A stretch of 64,000 nt of DNA, from contig CM066913.1 in NCBI GenBank assembly GCA_033964015.1, positions 3,784,169-3,848,168 on the forward strand, in the 5' to 3' direction. Below, piece by piece: positions 10,821 to 22,511 of this stretch. The stretch is from Scolanthus callimorphus (taxonomy: Eukaryota; Cnidaria; Anthozoa; Actiniaria; Edwardsiidae). A program made the translations under genes and the position numbers. The notes beneath the pieces were generated by a model. The model was not told the origin of the DNA and made no database searches. It saw nothing but the letters and a program-made list of their open reading frames with translations. Every line of letters starts with the position of its first letter. Position 1 is the stretch's first letter.

Positions 10821-13770
10821 GTTTATGAAGATAGTAACGATGTATAGAATGTTAATTAGATTAATACTTATAATAAACAGAGTTCCAGTAGTAAAGCTGG
10901 CAAATGAAAATGTTACTTTGATGCGGCCACATTCTTTAGAAAAAGATTTTTAAATGAAGGATTGGATGAAGTGATAAAAAGAAGAAAATATCACATCTGT
11001 AACATCACATGAGCCTGATTTACAATGTGGATCAATAGATAACTTGTACAAAATTGATCTTGCGTTAGTCATAACAATAATGATAGTGTAAATCTCTGTG
11101 TTTACTTACTAGAACCACTTTAGGAATGGATTTACTCCGAGATGTCTTCTCTAAAGCCATATCAACAAGACCTCGCACGAGTAAGCCTCTCAATTTAAAA
11201 GACTAAACACAATGTCGCATCACCCTCTTTAAGTGAAGTTAATTAGGGTTATCTGATAATTAGTCCTTTAACGGAAAAAACCAGTGAAAATTAGTTATGT
11301 GGCTCTAATTAACCTTTTGCAAAGTTCATCAAATACCATACTATTTTGCACAAATTGTATTTGTTAATTTTAGGGGCGGACGTGATGCGTTAATGCCCTT
11401 TCCTAAAGAAAACGGAAGTCTTAGCGGTTTCCTTTGGCTTCTTTTTAACCAAATTTGCCTTCAAATACGAAAATTACCTTTGCAGTCTAGCTAGACTTGA
11501 CAAATTCATGAAGCGAAATACTGAAACACACTTTACGGCTTTTTCCTAATGGTTGGATCTCCTAACAAAGTCGCGTCACTGGCCATTCTATTCATCACAA
11601 GAATATCTATGGCAAAGAAATCTTGCTTCTCGCTAGGCTAACAAGATTTGCGGCATTCTATCTGAGCGTAAAACCTCGTGGAATCTTTTCCGTGGACGTC
11701 CCAGGCTCGCCATTGGCCACGCGAAAACGAGGGCAAGTACCTGAAGAATTTCGCCCGCGGCCATGAACAGGATGAGCTCATTCAATTTCTTCCCCAGTAT
11801 GGGACTTTGCTCCAAATCAAACTCGCAATACGAAACAAAGTGCACGAAGACAGGGCGTGATCATACGAATGTTGTTCCCTGGCTTCCACGATAAGCGATA
11901 CAGGAAGTGACCATTTCAGGGTCTATACCGTGTTTATATTATTGACATTATTTTACTGATTCAAAAGATAATGCTGGTTATGAAGGATATGAAGGATATG
12001 TTGACCTTCATTATCTTTGCTTTCTGGATTCTGTCGTATATTCCGATTTTCTTTTAAAACGCAGGTGACTGTAAGACATTACTATGTACATACATGTAAA
12101 CATACGACTGCGCAGTCGTGCTTCTTGGCTTCTTGGTACTAGCTATCTTATTTCTCTTCTGGATAACGTACTATTAAGTGTTCAATCGGGCTAATTCGTA
12201 AAAAAAAAAATGTGAACCATGTACTACTAATGGCACCATTATTGGTCGCTAAACATTGTAATACCCATGATAGGACGAAGCGCTTGATTGGGCCACACGA
12301 ACTTCTACTAACGATCATTTGACAGGCGTCACGTTTAAAAAGGCATTTATATGCCTATATGTATGCTGCGCGCTGCGCTTCAATTAGGGTCTTATCACAA
12401 CTCCAGAGACGCTCTGGTATTCTGTGCACATCTTTATTCGCCAACTTTAGCCCGAAGGGAAATTTCAAATCAAAGTGCTCTAAATCTCAAACTCATCACC
12501 GATTCAAGCTTTATGGTTCTTTTATTTAGTACTCCGAAAAAGACTTGGTAAGTACCCAGTCGTACCAATTGTATGTACTTTATCGTTTTGTAACGTTAAC
12601 AAACGAGTCTATGGAGCTGTGCGTGTTTCATAAGGTTACAATATTCAACACGGACGGAGGAAACACGCGAGCAGAGGTTAAATTGGCAACGAGAGTCTGT
12701 TTTTCAGGAGAAAGCCAACTCCAATTTATTTTGATTTTTTTCTCCTTTAACGTAACGAGTGCGTTTTCAGCTATTTTGGGTTGTTATTCAGAATAAGCTG
12801 GCTTACACAGTCTGAGGTATTTTTTCGATTTTAATGGCATGGGTCCTCTATAGGAGTGCGGTATTTGGAAATATTGTGTACAGGACATGCTCTGATTTGA
12901 GAACAGACCTTTGCCTGATTTCCTTTGGATTCATTGCAAATGTAGCTAATGTTTCACACTTCATTATACTTCATAGTAACTGTTGGCATCTTCTTATTAA
13001 AGCACTTATAACAAAAGATAAGACTCAAGGGTAAACAAAATAATAATAATAGTAATACTAATAATAACAATAAAAACAATGCAACTATTAGCTAAACTTC
13101 ACTAAGGCGACAAGTTTTTCGAACCGTTATGATGTTGGAACATGCGATTAGCTGTGTGTTTTTAAACTTGAAAATGTTAGTTGTTTCTCTTCTCGGTTTC
13201 TAATACTTTCTAAGTGCTCTTTAGTTAAAGCGCCTTAGATAACATGGCGCCGCGGTCTTATCTACTTCACTTTGAGAATTCCTTTTTCTACGCCGCTGAA
13301 GGTCAAGCTACTTATAAATATACAGAATCCAGGACCATAGGTAACTCAGTTCTTATAAACTCGAACACGGAAACGGAACTCTGCTTGCTCTCGAAACAGG
13401 ACAATTCCCTTCTGTTGACCTTATACCGATCAAAGGCAAGAGATCAGCTGAAACTGAATTAATCCAACTCCAACTTGAATTCAATTTCTCTTTGGTCTTC
13501 TTTTCCGTCACTTATTGCTCTTCTTATCGATAGGATACTCAATGTAGTTATGGGTTAGAGGCTTTTAAAGCCTCGTGCAATATTTTTATTTTTTCTCGTT
13601 CATTGTACTGCCAGTGCGTGCGTGTAAAAACAAAAACAAGAAATAAAAGTATATAATACTTTTAATATCCGAGTTCACTGCGTGTAATAGTCTACAGGTT
13701 GATTAAAAACGTCAGTCGCATCAATTCAAACAGTCCTTCCTGTCCTTACATCCACTTTTATATAACACAT
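10821..13770. other. Intergenic DNA, no supported gene
   Basis: AT-rich DNA with short ORFs on both strands and no recognisable domain. Small direct repeats such as tgaaggatatgaaggatatg (11979-11999) occur. A stretch at 11125-11179 has exon-like flanks (actttag before, gtaagc after) and encodes about 18 residues from an ATG, but no partner exon was found. An ATG ORF at 13244-13462 is likewise unsupported. Confidence 0.45.
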
Positions 13771-13843
13771 ATTGTTACTTCGACAAATATTGTTACTTCG
13801 ACAAATATTGTTACTTCGACAAATATTGTTTCTTATCGACAAA
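13771..13843. repeat. 18-bp minisatellite, about 3-4 copies
   Basis: attgttacttcgacaaat is repeated exactly at 13771, 13789 and 13807, then in degenerate form. Because 18 is a multiple of three the surrounding ORF stays open, which explains an otherwise suspicious 91-codon ORF. Confidence 0.85.
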
Positions 13844-15598
13844 GAGACTTCGACTTCAACAGAAAATGGTTTCCCAGCCACTTAGAACTGTTTTTCTTCA
13901 GTCGAAAATTGAAACGCACCACTACGTTTGTCTTTCGTAAGATAAAAATAGCACTATTTAGTACAACTATTTAGTCTACTGTCAAATTAAAGAAATCATG
14001 GCACGGGTTTAGTGCGTTGCGCTTCGTCAACTATTGACTAATTTCGTGGTCTACAACTTCTCAAAATCTTGACGTATACTCCTGGCCCGGGGAGAGGGGG
14101 GATGATCGCCGTACCTAATCAAAGACGAAAATTTCTTGATGGGTCTTTAGGCTAAAAAAAAAATTAAAAATAGGGTAAAAACTTATTTGAGCCACGTCCT
14201 TTTTGGTATCTTTTAGGGGTGAAACTGAACATTCCCGACGATCATCCCCGACCCAAAAATATGGGCCAAAATTGCTGGAACCCATGAAGCCATGGTGTTC
14301 ACGGCACAGTGTTCATGTGTTATTGCCAATCACGTGATCAATTTTAACCAATGATTTTCTGGGACATTTTGCGAGTGCCAACGACTGTAGATAATTTTGA
14401 GACACAATTTTGGGATGCCTTCTTCTTCGAGGAAGAACACCATCAAAGCAGCTTCTTTTCAAGACAAAAAGGGGACAGGGTGTAAGTAATCAAACTCACG
14501 TGAATACCATTTTTAGGGAACAGTCACGGAAAATCCTTGCTATGCAACCGAAACCGAACAATTCCAGCTTTAAACAATGAAAAAAGCATTGAAATCGTGA
14601 CTAGAAGGCGGCAAAAAGCAACATTATTTACACAGAAATCAGACAAGTACAATTTCACTTCGGCGTTGCCGATGGAAACTGACGTTTTGAGACAATTCGC
14701 CGGACGCCTAAGTGGTGTACATGTATCTTCCAGGATCGCGTAACTACTTGAAGCCTTGGGGCCTCATCGCACCGGCAAGACGTAATTCCTCGAGTGTCTA
14801 AACTGAGAGGGGAGGGGTGGAAGGCTCTTAGGACGGGCATCCTTTGACACTGGTACACAAACACAATCTGATAATTATTAGTATCACGTGATGCTGTGCG
14901 AGACAAATAGTTGTTCAGTAGATCCCATACGGAAACTGAGTACACCCTCCCCCTAGATAGCCTTTGACGATGGGTACTTTTGTAAAAAGATACTTGTCAG
15001 CCAGATCCATTTTGTCCAAATTGGCAGAATTGACGTCCATGACACAAATTCTTAATATACATTCACCTTATATGGCCGCTGTCGAAGGCAGGAAAATTAT
15101 AGGAAATTACATCCTACGTTGCCAAAAGGCGAAAACAGAACGTCAACTTCAAGAAGATAGAAAGCTCCGGAAGCACATAATTGGATGACTATCCCGCTTG
15201 AGGGAAACAAATTACGTGCGCAATTTGCCAACTCGAAGTGCAATAAAATCTCAAGCTTAAAAATAGCCTTGACAGCCAAAAGTTGTCTCATTTTCATAAT
15301 AAATACAAATAGGAAAAGAACCTCTGTTCTTGTACGTCAACAGAGTATTGCTGTTCGGAGGCTTCAATTTGGAACTTTATTATTTGCTTGTTCTAATATA
15401 AAAAGGCGTTGCGCTTTTCGGGCAAAGTGTCATATTTTCGAAATAGTATTTAAAAACACGCGAGCCCTCACTCGAAACATCAATTACTACAGATATACTA
15501 ACATGAACAACTGGCAGTTTGAGTGACCTCCCTTCCAACATATAAAATCATGGATAAAGCTCCACACTCGTGAATATACAATGTTCGTCATCCGACAG
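13844..15598. other. Intergenic DNA with a dispersed repeat
   Basis: Bases about 14090-14290 (gggatgatcgccgtacc ... gacgatcatccccgaccc) form a foldback family also present at about 45555-45715. A 74-codon ORF at 14964-15188 is not recognisable. No supported gene. Confidence 0.45.
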
Positions 15599-15786
15599 AG
15601 ACCTCCTCGGCTTTGGCGTAATGTTTTCCCATTTCAGATCACGTGCCATTCATTTGAATAATTTCTTTGTTTGGAATGCTTCCATCTTCATAAATCCTTC
15701 GGTGCGTAGCAGAAAAAGAAAGAAATACTCATGGGAATGCCACGTGATCTGAAATGGGAAACATTACGCCCAAATCCAGGAGGTCT
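15599..15786. repeat. Foldback (hairpin) element, about 190 bp
   Basis: agacctcctcggctttggcg and cccatttcagatcacgtgcc at the left recur in inverted order at 15730-15786, giving arms of about 55 bp around an 80-bp loop. Its terminal position and size fit a MITE. Confidence 0.75.
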
Positions 15787-17720
15787 ACGTTGTTGAAATT
15801 CCACAGAGCGCTTTCTGGAGCGATGACCGCATTACCGCTGACAAAAGATTTGCGCAAGCAATTTTGCAAAACTTCAAAAGGAAATTAATTCAAATCCCAA
15901 TACGATAAGGTGTATATCGTAACCTTTACCCTGTTTACGGCTTTTGGATCACGTATAACGTTTAGTGTCTTTCCTTCGGCAGTTTCCGATAACAGACAGG
16001 CCTAGTAAACAAGTCTATCCAATTAGTCCGATCAAACACAGTTACGTTCGAAATATCTCGATACTTTAAAGTCAATGCGGGTCACAGGAATCAGTTGGGT
16101 AACAATTGATTTGATTATGTCTTAACATGTAATTAGTTTGTGACTCTAGCTCTTGGTGTTGTTTTAAAGGTGGAAATTATTAAATAAAATTAATAAATAA
16201 ATGGCTAAGGAAATAACCGACAGCGTTCCCAAAAAGACTTCGATGTAGAGTATAAAAGCGATCTTGCTATTTAGCTAGGGTGCAACCCTTGTCACGTTCT
16301 CTAAGGTCAATCACGGTCCTTTAATTTTGAGGAGCTCCAGTGACTGTTTTTCCCCCTGCAAACCGAGATAGGGTCCCTGATATTGGTGACAGTGTGAGCT
16401 TTATCTATTCTCACAGAAATACTCGGAAACTATTGTAGCATAAATGGCCGATTACAAAATATGCAAGTAGAGAATTGACCGTTTTCACGATGTTGTGAAA
16501 ACAATAACCTTTAGCCGTTCCGACTCGTTCTGACGCAGACAGAATCGATCCCTGGAAATGGTAAAAGACCTCATATTGGCCTTAACTGCATTCCAGGAAG
16601 ATGAAATGATATTGGCTTTCCAACGCGCCGTCTAATCTTGTTATCTTCATACCATCGGGCGCTAATGGGCTTAGGAAGATCTTATTATCACATCATCTTG
16701 AGCGTTTAGATTCCTGTCCAGACAGTTGGTGCACATTACAAGGCGAAGTGTTGACCAACTGAAGTACTTGCTGTTTGCGATCAGTTAAACTGTTTATAGA
16801 AGTTATTCTAAGCTGAAACCCTATGGTTATGGCGGTTCATCTTGGTCTACGTAACCCTTAAATGCAGGTAACAGTAGCATTATTTTATCGGGGGTGCATG
16901 AGACCTTTAACGGAGTAATGTGATATAAACACACCAAATCATTCGCTAGTAAACAATATTTGGCGTGCTTTTTACACTACATAACGAGCTGGACCACTAA
17001 AACCAGTATTTGTGGCACTTGGCTTATTTTGTTTAGTATTTCACGGTTTTTGAATGTTTCCATTCCCTTACTTAGCTTCAGACAAAAGGCCATATGGGTG
17101 TAGGATCAACTCGGCTTGGTTACCTCGCTCAGACATCTAGTCTCTTGATTGTTTGAAAGACTTGTCCTTTCTCGGCCTGTAAGATACGGATTTTCCGTAT
17201 TGATTGCATATGTTGTCTTGCATCTGGCTATCGGTGACTCGAATCTCCTAGGCCTACTCCGGGCCCTTACGTCTTTAATACTGCGACGCTATAAGATCGT
17301 TTAGTCCTTTTCTGTCATCTACTAAGGAACGTATAAGGTAAATACCGTTATTTTAAGGTAGGCAAATTTGGCGTTTACGGAGTAAGCGTTCCTTTGACAG
17401 AAGCCTTATCTAATAAAGTAGGATTCTGATTTCCTACAGAAGGGATGCCACATGTGAAAGCCATTTTCATGGCATACTCCCCTATGCTATACAATGTTTT
17501 TCGGAAAGTGGTCGAGTTTTTGATAAAGCTTCCCGAACGAATCATTTAATATCAAGAAAAAGACGGAACCAAACCTCCTTCACGCCTATGATTTTCTTAG
17601 TTTAAACTCGATGAATTATTAAAATGATTTTTAGAAGTTTGTGAGTCTCGAGCGAGCTGTTTTCGCCTACACTGTCTACAATCAACATGACACCGCAGGT
17701 AGAAACTCCTCATTTGTTAG
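15787..17720. other. Intergenic DNA, no supported gene
   Basis: No protein-like ORF. Bases 16474-16550 (gaattgaccgttttcacgat ... cgttctgacg) match, in reverse complement, the repeat end at about 28135-28215, so a MITE end lies here. Confidence 0.45.
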
Positions 17721-18533
17721 GGACGGACCATTTGATACTTGAGGGGGGAGGGGGGGGGGGGGGGGGGGGGGGGCTGATTCCCAAAAAAAAATTCGAGCAA
17801 GTCTGACCTAGAAAAAAAATATCGCGCAAGCAAAGCTGGTGGCGAAAAAAAAATCGAGCAAACTCACTCTAAAACTCTCTCCTGATTTACTGTTTTTAGG
17901 GAACCTGATGTCTTTATAATTAGAGGGATTTTTGGTCGGCTCGCGCTACGCGCTCGCCATCTACAACAAATAAAACGCTTAGATACGTTAAGAAAATAAT
18001 AATTTAAGAAAACGGTAAAGGTTTACTTACTGTCAACTGATATTGCAGCAGCGTCGCGCTCATAAAAAGCGTATGCTGTGGTGTAGTATTACAAACTATA
18101 ACATCATCGTACTAGGCATGGTTAATTTTTGAAAATTTTTATGTTTTTATTCAGTGACTCCATTTCCATTTCCATTTCTTCATCTCCCAGAAAAAAGAAT
18201 ATCATTAACCTCGTGAAAATGGCGGCGCGCTTTGCGCGCATTGAGAAACACACAAGCAAACTTCTCAGTTGTCAGCCCTCATTCGTAAACCCGAACTGAT
18301 CCTGATTTCGCGAAATGCGAACATAAGGAGAACGAAATCAAACTTTATTGAAGTGATCAAATGGGTGAAATCGAAGTGATGTCTCGAACAAAAAAAAGAA
18401 ATATCAGGAAAAAAATATCGAGCACACTCACGATCTAGGGAAAAAAATTCGAGCAGCAAAACTGGACGCGAAAAAAATATTGAGCCCCCAAAAATCAGCC
18501 ACTCCCCCCATCAAATATCAAATGGTCCGTCCC
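17721..18533. mobile_element. MITE with GGGACGGACCATTTGAT termini and TTA duplication
   Basis: gggacggaccatttgat at 17721 pairs with atcaaatggtccgtccc ending at 18533. TTA flanks both sides (17718-17720, 18534-18536). A poly-G run (17751-17773) lies near the left end. Repeated phrases such as aaaaaaatatcgagca fill the interior. Confidence 0.75.
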
Positions 18534-18750
18534 TTAGCACCTTTTTTTGGTACGGTAATTGAGTGTCGCAACCGCAACTTGTATCAATGGCAAGAGCTTT
18601 TGCTCTCCTTTATTTACATCAGTTTTTATTATCAGTTATTATTCCTTATGACGTTGCGGCAGAATTTTAAGAGTCCCCTTCGCTTTCTTATGTCCTTTCC
18701 CCTTTCCGGATTTCTTGTCTTTGTCAAGTTTCCCACTATGGCCGTGATGG

Positions 18751-18922
18751 AAATTCCTACAATTTACTTTGTTTGACGTCAAAACTTCCTACAGAAAATC
18801 GCTTTTTCAAACATTCTTTCAGATTTTCACTTTGGTTGAAACGTTCCTACAATTTATCCTGTTTGACGTCATGTAACCTCCTACAGAAAATCGCTTTTTT
18901 TTATTCTTTCAGATTTTCACTG
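18751..18922. repeat. Tandem duplication, 90-bp unit, 2 copies
   Basis: ttcctacaatttactttgtt starts near 18754 and recurs near 18844 with about 85% identity, including the core tttgacgtca and the phrase cctacagaaaatcgcttttt. It lies about 540 bp upstream of the GPCR coding region. Confidence 0.8.
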
Positions 18923-19342
18923 TTGGATCAAAGGTCTTTTATTTGACCTTCAAGTGTATATGACCTGGGTAGGCACCTTAAGAGTCACTCCTGTTTCTCG
19001 CACACTCGATCCAATTCCACTTTGTTTTCGAAATTATCTAGAAACCACCTTGACACAGCAAAAGGCTGTCAGAACCCTTGACAATGATATATGTGATCCA
19101 TAATCACTGCTCTTTAAATCTAACAGCCGTCAAGAAAACCGACACCACACTAAACTCGTTATAATAGGCTTTACTTCTAGCCGTTGTGGAGATTAATCTG
19201 ATTGTCATTTGCCATGGTTTTCACTATAATGCTTGTAAGCCGAACCTGTCTTATGTGGTTAATCTCTGGCATTAGCTGACAGTCTTCGAGGGAACGTTTT
19301 TAATACTGTTTGCTTTATTATTATTTTTCTTCTTTATTTCAG

Positions 19343-19461
19343 GTGTTGATTATGAGAGTGGATTTTCGCTGCAGGTGCAGCAGATGATTGTTGATAACAA
19401 ATTACCTGACTGACCACTCACTGAGAGAAAATGAAACGCTAAGACGAGGATCAAAACCTAA
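19343..19461 (+). promoter_or_regulatory. 5' leader of the GPCR gene with a splice acceptor
   Basis: A strong acceptor (ttcttctttatttcag) ends at 19342, so the 119-bp leader before the ATG is probably the start of the coding exon and an untranslated upstream exon is expected. The upstream exon was not located. Confidence 0.45.
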
Positions 19462-20883
19462 ATGGCAGAATTCCCTGGTATTTTCAACCTTACCAACTTT
19501 ACCGTAAATGCAGAAAATGACACCACGACAGATTTGTTGGCTTTTAAGGTCACCAAGATCACTCTCTACGCAACAATTTTATTACTGAGCATCATAGGAA
19601 ACTTCCTCGTAATCTTTGCAATTTACGTGGATAAAAAAATGCGAGCATCTTCCCATATATTCATCTTACACTTGGCGATCTGTGACCTTTTGACACCGAC
19701 ACTCAGCATACCATTTGACCTCGTTTACGACGAGTTGCAGTGGCCGTTTGGCGGCGTTATGTGCAAGTTTCTCTGGCCTTTTCAGACTTTCCTAGCGACC
19801 TCATCCGTCCTCATTCTCGCTGCTATATGCATCGACCGATATCGCGCTCTGGTCTTTCCATTCAAACCTCGTTGGAAAGGTAAAAGATTGTTTTTTCGAG
19901 TCTTAACCATATTCATCATGGCTGCTATTGTTGTTATACCATACACGGTTGCACTGAAATTATCAGTGACCGGAGGGAGGTCGGACTGTGTGGAGAAGTG
20001 GCCAACGCCTGCTACTACATGGAGGAAAACCTATACGATGATCTTAGTCTTGGTACAATATGGTATTCCATTGTTAGTGATGGTGGTGCTATATTCCATA
20101 GCTCTATACGCCTTGTTTCACAGCAACCAGAAGAACCGCTTCTCAATAGAAACTCCAGGATCCTTCTCTTTTGGTGACTCTGTAACTAACCACAAAGGTC
20201 ATCCTATAAAAGAGCTAACGCTTTTCGAGCGCAGAAGGGAGCAGCATTTAAGGGTGACAAAAATGTTTATAATAGTAGTGATTGTTTTTGCAATAAGTAT
20301 GTTTCCAAATCAAGTGCTATGGCTGTGGGTGGACTATGGGGACTTTTCTGACAGTGAAGACTTTCCAGTCACCGCCACAATATGCCGACTGTTTACATAT
20401 TCCAACAGCGTGCTCAACCCAGTTATATATGGACTGTACAGCAAGGAGTTTCGATCAGCTTACATCAAGGCTGGTAAAACGCTTACCAGTAATTCTCAAG
20501 GAAGCTATGAGCCGCGAGTGCAAAGGAAGCGTAGAAAGTTACGGAGGTTTTACAAGAATGAGACGAAGGGCTCACATCATCGAGCGTTGATGACCAACGG
20601 GACAACCTCACCGCCAAACGGTGACGACAAAACAGCGTACGGTACGCATCCGAGCAAATCCGGTTTACCAAACTGTACAATGGTGTATTCCACGTCCTAT
20701 CATTTAGCAAGTAAGGCTGGTTTTGAAAACCAGTTTGACGGGTTAAACCAGGTTATGTCAGCAGACGTGAACACAAAACTGAATCCTGCTGACATGGGCT
20801 TCGACAAGGACTGTGAAGAAGTTGTGTTTGATGAGACATTGTTTATGAAAAAGTTCATTGAGTTACAGGAAAGTCGATGTTAA
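19462..20883 (+). CDS. Class A G-protein-coupled receptor, peptide-receptor-like, single exon
   Basis: This is a 473-residue seven-transmembrane receptor of the plasma membrane. The N terminus has three N-glycosylation sequons (NLT, NFT, NDT). Hallmarks include N47 in GN of TM1, D75 in LAICDLL of TM2, WPFG (94-97) in the first extracellular loop, and C101 with C176 as the usual disulfide. DRY is at 125-127 and NPVIY at 319-323. TM6 reads FAISMFPNQ, so the usual Cys-Trp of CWxP is replaced while the proline stays. The third intracellular loop is long and basic, and the C-terminal tail of about 150 residues is unusually long. The WxFG loop and overall sequence resemble neuropeptide receptors (the QRFP/NPFF/orexin-like part of class A). 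The ligand cannot be assigned. The coding region is intronless, as is common for cnidarian GPCR expansions. Confidence 0.93.
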   Translation: MAEFPGIFNLTNFTVNAENDTTTDLLAFKVTKITLYATILLLSIIGNFLVIFAIYVDKKMRASSHIFILHLAICDLLTPTLSIPFDLVYDELQWPFGGVMCKFLWPFQTFLATSSVLILAAICIDRYRALVFPFKPRWKGKRLFFRVLTIFIMAAIVVIPYTVALKLSVTGGRSDCVEKWPTPATTWRKTYTMILVLVQYGIPLLVMVVLYSIALYALFHSNQKNRFSIETPGSFSFGDSVTNHKGHPIKELTLFERRREQHLRVTKMFIIVVIVFAISMFPNQVLWLWVDYGDFSDSEDFPVTATICRLFTYSNSVLNPVIYGLYSKEFRSAYIKAGKTLTSNSQGSYEPRVQRKRRKLRRFYKNETKGSHHRALMTNGTTSPPNGDDKTAYGTHPSKSGLPNCTMVYSTSYHLASKAGFENQFDGLNQVMSADVNTKLNPADMGFDKDCEEVVFDETLFMKKFIELQESRC

Positions 20884-20941
20884 AACAGTTCAGGCTAGTC
20901 AAATCGGACATCACAAATATGCAGATTGCACCTGTGGATAC

Positions 20942-21253
20942 CACAGGGAAATTTCTATAGAAACCCATTCATGGGAAAAGCTGAATTTCCCATGGCACAA
21001 GTAGTGAAGTGTTAGGGATTCACATGTATAGTCATGGGAAAGCCGGAAAGCCGAGCACTTCTCGTTTATGTGCCATGGGAAATTCAGTATTTCCAGTGAA
21101 TGTGCCATGGGAAATTCAGTATTTCCTGTGAATGCGCCATGGGAAATTCAGTATTTCCAGTGAATGTGCCATGGGAAATTCAGTATTTCCTGTGAATGCG
21201 CCATGGGAAATTCAGCATTCCCTACGAATGGGTTTCTGCAGAAATTCACTGTG
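20942..21253. mobile_element. TIR element with an internal 32-bp minisatellite
   Basis: cacagggaaatttctataga at the left pairs with tctgcagaaattcactgtg at the right; inner pairing continues through acccattc and gctgaatttcccatgg. Between them, five copies of a 32-bp unit start at 21069, 21101, 21133, 21165 and 21197, alternating tgtgcc and tgcgcc forms, so the higher-order period is 64 bp. It lies just after the GPCR stop, probably in its 3' UTR. Confidence 0.8.
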
Positions 21254-21640
21254 ATATGAGAAGCAAAATAACATTGGAAAGTGAATGGAAAAAAACCTAT
21301 AACCTCTTGATTTGAAATAAACAGCAATCGGGATTCATACCTCACGTCATGATTTGGCATGATTTAGTTACCATTTCATTGTGGTAGGGCGCAAATCCCC
21401 AGCATCAACAGTCCAGAAGAAAAAATATCGAGCAAGTTCACTTCTCATTGTATGCCTGCGAGCTCACTTTTCACAATTTCATTGTAAGTTCGCTCAATTT
21501 CAAAATGGTAAAATGTTAAAGAGTTGTTTATGTAAATACACGTTCGAGAAACTGCTGTGAATGAAATAGGCCAGATTTCGGATGACTCACTGTGGAGAGT
21601 AAATCAGGTTCACGTTTGCTCCACGGCGTTTCTATCGAAT

Positions 21641-22053
21641 CCTAAAGTGTGACGTCACAAATTTGAAAAATGTTGTCCGCGAATAATGAAAGACCAACTC
21701 CAAAGAACGTTGCATGCAAAAAATGAGGTGAATCGGTTGAAACCCGACCGAGATATGGTCCGCTGAATACATAATTTACTTTGAAACTGAAGGCCAAAAA
21801 TACAGTGATTTGTTCAAGAAAATTATGCATTCAGCGGGCCATATCTTGGTCGCCTTGCAACCGATTTGCCTCATTTTTGGTGTGTAGTTTTCATTCGATA
21901 TGCCCTTTCGAAAGGGACAAATATTGCGAAATATGCTCTTGATCCGACTCTTGATCCACCAAGCGTGCTCACAAAGAGCCCTGAAATCGTGCCTCTGGCC
22001 TAAAGATCATGGGCTCGAGATTGAGGCCTCAACCAATAGTCCTAAAGTGATGA
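21641..22053. mobile_element. Rearranged MITE with TCCTAAAGTG ends
   Basis: It is related to the intact element at 58634-59022. Shared sequence includes tttcattcgatatgcccttt, the foldback around caaaaatacagtgatttgtt, and cagcgggccatatct. In this copy one terminal segment (tcctaaagtgatgacgtcac near 22038) lies in direct rather than inverted orientation, so the element is rearranged. Confidence 0.6.
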
Positions 22054-22410
22054 CGTCACAAAAAACAAATTTTCGATTCCCTTTTACTCGCCTGTAAAAC
22101 TCGTGAAACTTGCAAGAAGAGCAAGAAATCAAACAATCTGGGTTTACCAGAGCCCTAAAATCCACTGCGTAAAGGTACCTAAAGTTATAAATACGTCGGA
22201 TCCGCCATGCTCGAGTCCCCCCATCCCCCTCCCCTCCTCCCTGGGCTCGGAGGCCTTCTCGCAACTTTGTTATGTTTGTGCCATTTTCGAATACATATGA
22301 AAACTATGAAGACGCGACGTTTGCCAATTTTTTGCCGGGAAAATATACGCATAGGTAAACCTATACCCTTGTCAGTCGTTTAAATGTTCAAATACAGCTA
22401 ATAAGTTAGA

Positions 22411-22511
22411 GGTAATTACCGAGATTCGAGGCAATAACCCAATACATCCCAAGGGCCGTAGGCCCGAGGGATGTATTGGGGTTATTGCCGAGAATCGAGG
22501 TAATTAACGGA
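22411..22511. repeat. 100-bp palindrome
   Basis: ggtaattaccgagattcgag ... aatacatccc at the left is mirrored by gggatgtattggggttatt ... ggtaattaacgg at the right, around gggccgtaggccc. No coding capacity; probably a small foldback element. Confidence 0.75.

Noticed and set aside
11633..11860. Overlapping ORFs on both strands with a CCCAG|GCTCG acceptor-like site
   Set aside because: Neither strand gives a family match or an in-phase partner.
13244..13462. 72-codon ORF with an ATG in a good context
   Set aside because: A possible donor inside (atag|gtaact) hints at a first exon, but no downstream exon was found; not enough to call.
14964..15188. 74-codon plus-strand ORF rich in Lys and Leu
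   Set aside because: There are no splice partners, no similarity that I recognise, and it is in an intergenic repeat-rich stretch; chance is more likely.
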